Source: Microvirga pakistanensis (GTDB lineage Bacteria > Pseudomonadota > Alphaproteobacteria > Rhizobiales > Beijerinckiaceae). Taken from it: DNA of 64,000 bases. Location of the stretch: NCBI RefSeq assembly GCF_004458765.1, contig NZ_SPJX01000332.1:17572-81571 (forward strand). Direction: 5' to 3'. The position numbers and the translations under genes were made by a program. Below the pieces are notes generated by a model. It saw only the letters and a program-made list of their open reading frames with translations, was not told the DNA's origin and did no database searches. Positions 62,823-64,000 of this stretch are shown piece by piece (position 1 is the first letter of the stretch; the number at the start of each line of letters is the position of its first letter).

Positions 62823-63937
62823 GCCGATCTCCTGCTCCTGCCTTGACTGTCGACAGAGACCGCGCGAGCGGCAGCGTCCTGACCGGTCTTCTGTCGTCGG
62901 ACCTGCCCCGCTCGAAGGTGCTGACCGTCGTCCTGCTGGCCATTCTGCTCATGCTGGCGACGACGCCGTTCGTGTTCTCCGGCAGCCAGCCCCTGAGCAC
63001 GGCGGCGAAGATCTGCGTGTTCATCGTTCTCGTGGCAAGCTACGATCTGCTGCTCGGCTATACCGGCATCGTTTCGTTCGCCCACACCATGTTCTTCGGC
63101 ATCGGAGGCTATGGAATCGCGATCGCATCGGAGAGGCTCGGAGCAACATGGACCTCGGTGGCCGTCGGCCTCGGCACGGCCTTGTGCCTCTCGGCCCTCC
63201 TTGCCGTTGCGATCGGTCTTCTGTCCTTGCGCGTTCGTGCGATCTTCTTCTCGATGATTACCCTGGCGGTCGCATCGGCCATGGCCGTTCTGGCCTCTCA
63301 GCTTTCCACGATCACCGGCGGCGAGGATGGCCTGTCGTTCCAGCTTCCCTATGAATTGCGGCCGGCCTTCAGGCTCCTCTCGGAGCCGGTGTTCGGGGTA
63401 GCGGTCAATGGGCGTCTCATTGCCTATTACATATTGTTTTTTGCCACGCTTCTCACGTTCCTTCTGCTCCTGCGGATCGTGAACTCTCCCTTCGGCCGCG
63501 TGCTGCAGGCGATCCGCGAGAACGAATTCCGCGCCGAAGCTCTCGGCTACCGTGTTGTCGCCTATCGCACGGCCGCATCCGTCCTCTCGGCCCTTGCCGC
63601 AACGATGGCGGGCGCCCTTATGGCCCTGTGGCTACGTTACAATGGACCGGACACGACGCTGTCCTTCTCCATCATGATCGACATTCTGCTCATGGTGGTG
63701 ATCGGCGGCATGGGAACGATGTATGGATCCGTGATCGGCGCTGCGCTTTTCGTCCTGGCACAGAGCTATCTTCAGGTGCTCATGGATGCCGCGAGCAAAG
63801 CACTCGCGGGAGTGCCGGTGCTGCCGGACTTGGTCCACCCGGATCGGTGGCTGCTCTGGCTCGGGGCACTCTTCGTGATCAGCGTCTACGCGTTTCCAGG
63901 CGGCATCGTCGGGCGCCTCCGACAGGCTGAGCAATAA
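62819..63937 (+). CDS. livM: Branched-chain ABC permease, LivM type
   Basis: 372 residues. About nine helices; VASYDLLLGYTGIVSFAHTMFFGIGGYGIAI and VVIGGMGTMYGSVIGAALFVL are LivM blocks. ATG overlaps the livH stop by 4 bp. Last gene of the operon seen; the 63 bp left to the window end hold an AAAGACCGGAGG that may belong to a next gene. Confidence 0.95.
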   Translation: MSRSPAPALTVDRDRASGSVLTGLLSSDLPRSKVLTVVLLAILLMLATTPFVFSGSQPLSTAAKICVFIVLVASYDLLLGYTGIVSFAHTMFFGIGGYGIAIASERLGATWTSVAVGLGTALCLSALLAVAIGLLSLRVRAIFFSMITLAVASAMAVLASQLSTITGGEDGLSFQLPYELRPAFRLLSEPVFGVAVNGRLIAYYILFFATLLTFLLLLRIVNSPFGRVLQAIRENEFRAEALGYRVVAYRTAASVLSALAATMAGALMALWLRYNGPDTTLSFSIMIDILLMVVIGGMGTMYGSVIGAALFVLAQSYLQVLMDAASKALAGVPVLPDLVHPDRWLLWLGALFVISVYAFPGGIVGRLRQAEQ

Positions 63938-64000
63938 AGTCGTAGATGGGAAACCTCGCCGGTCTGATGCGTTTTCTTTTAAAGACCGGAGGAAGCGTCC

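Overview
The window reads as an ordinary, high-GC chromosomal segment of an alphaproteobacterium of the order Hyphomicrobiales (Rhizobiales), most like the Methylobacteriaceae/Microvirga branch. The order is well supported by the recA-alaS-cckA neighbourhood, an alphaproteobacterial LexA box (GTTC-N7-GTTC) before recA, a CtrA-type site beside cckA, a Cys-poor DksA, a growth-pole-ring-like giant protein, a LigD-family NHEJ enzyme and a PlcP-Agt lipid-remodelling pair. The genus is inference. I see no tRNA, rRNA, CRISPR array, prophage or insertion sequence.

Layout. 1-9.6 kb: alaS, an outer-membrane protein gene, recA with its SOS box and terminator, cckA and a FliO-like gene. 9.6-12.7 kb: dksA and the ycjX-ycjF pair. 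12.8-15.4 kb: an RTX protein made of unusual 59-residue repeats, preceded by a gene resembling an RTX-toxin acyltransferase (HlyC) in the classical C-then-A order but with no secretion genes. 15.4-24.3 kb: a hypothetical wall or lysozyme-like protein, a GNAT, sixA, a MoxR ATPase, a Cys/Met-metabolism PLP enzyme, a Kef-type antiporter, a CoxE-like VWA protein, a small membrane protein and a Nudix hydrolase. 24.4-30.2 kb: a stress protein, a 2Fe-2S ferredoxin and the 1558-residue GPR-like protein. 30.5-34.5 kb: an Mla-type lipid transport operon (permease, ATPase, MCE protein, lipoprotein). 34.6-36.7 kb: a dipeptide epimerase and an MFS transporter. 36.8-38.7 kb: plcP-agt with a three-repeat PHO box, which points to membrane-lipid remodelling under phosphate starvation. 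38.9-43 kb: an EamA transporter, an XRE-cupin regulator, two c-type cytochromes, a rhodanese and a Kbp/YgaU homologue.

43-46.7 kb is a urate-to-allantoin module: PuuE fused to UraD, HIU hydrolase (UraH), the membrane urate oxidase PuuD with a cytochrome c tail, and a small heme-binding-family protein. 46.9-52.3 kb is a complete oligopeptide ABC transporter with a fused dual ATPase. 52.3-58 kb groups stress-type genes: a LigD lacking the ligase domain, GST, PPK2, a two-domain universal stress protein, an SMP-30 sugar lactonase bracketed by an inverted pair of ~94-bp repeats, and a thioesterase. 58-64 kb: an EamA transporter and a complete five-gene branched-chain amino-acid/amide ABC transporter.

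The best leads are the repeat pair that supplies the stop codons of three genes around the SMP-30 gene, the ligase-less LigD, the orphan RTX/acyltransferase pair whose catalytic residues seem replaced, the PHO-boxed plcP-agt operon, the CtrA box beside cckA, and a small family of REP hairpins with a conserved 5-nt loop. Nothing here proves a wholly new system; the RTX pair is the closest candidate.
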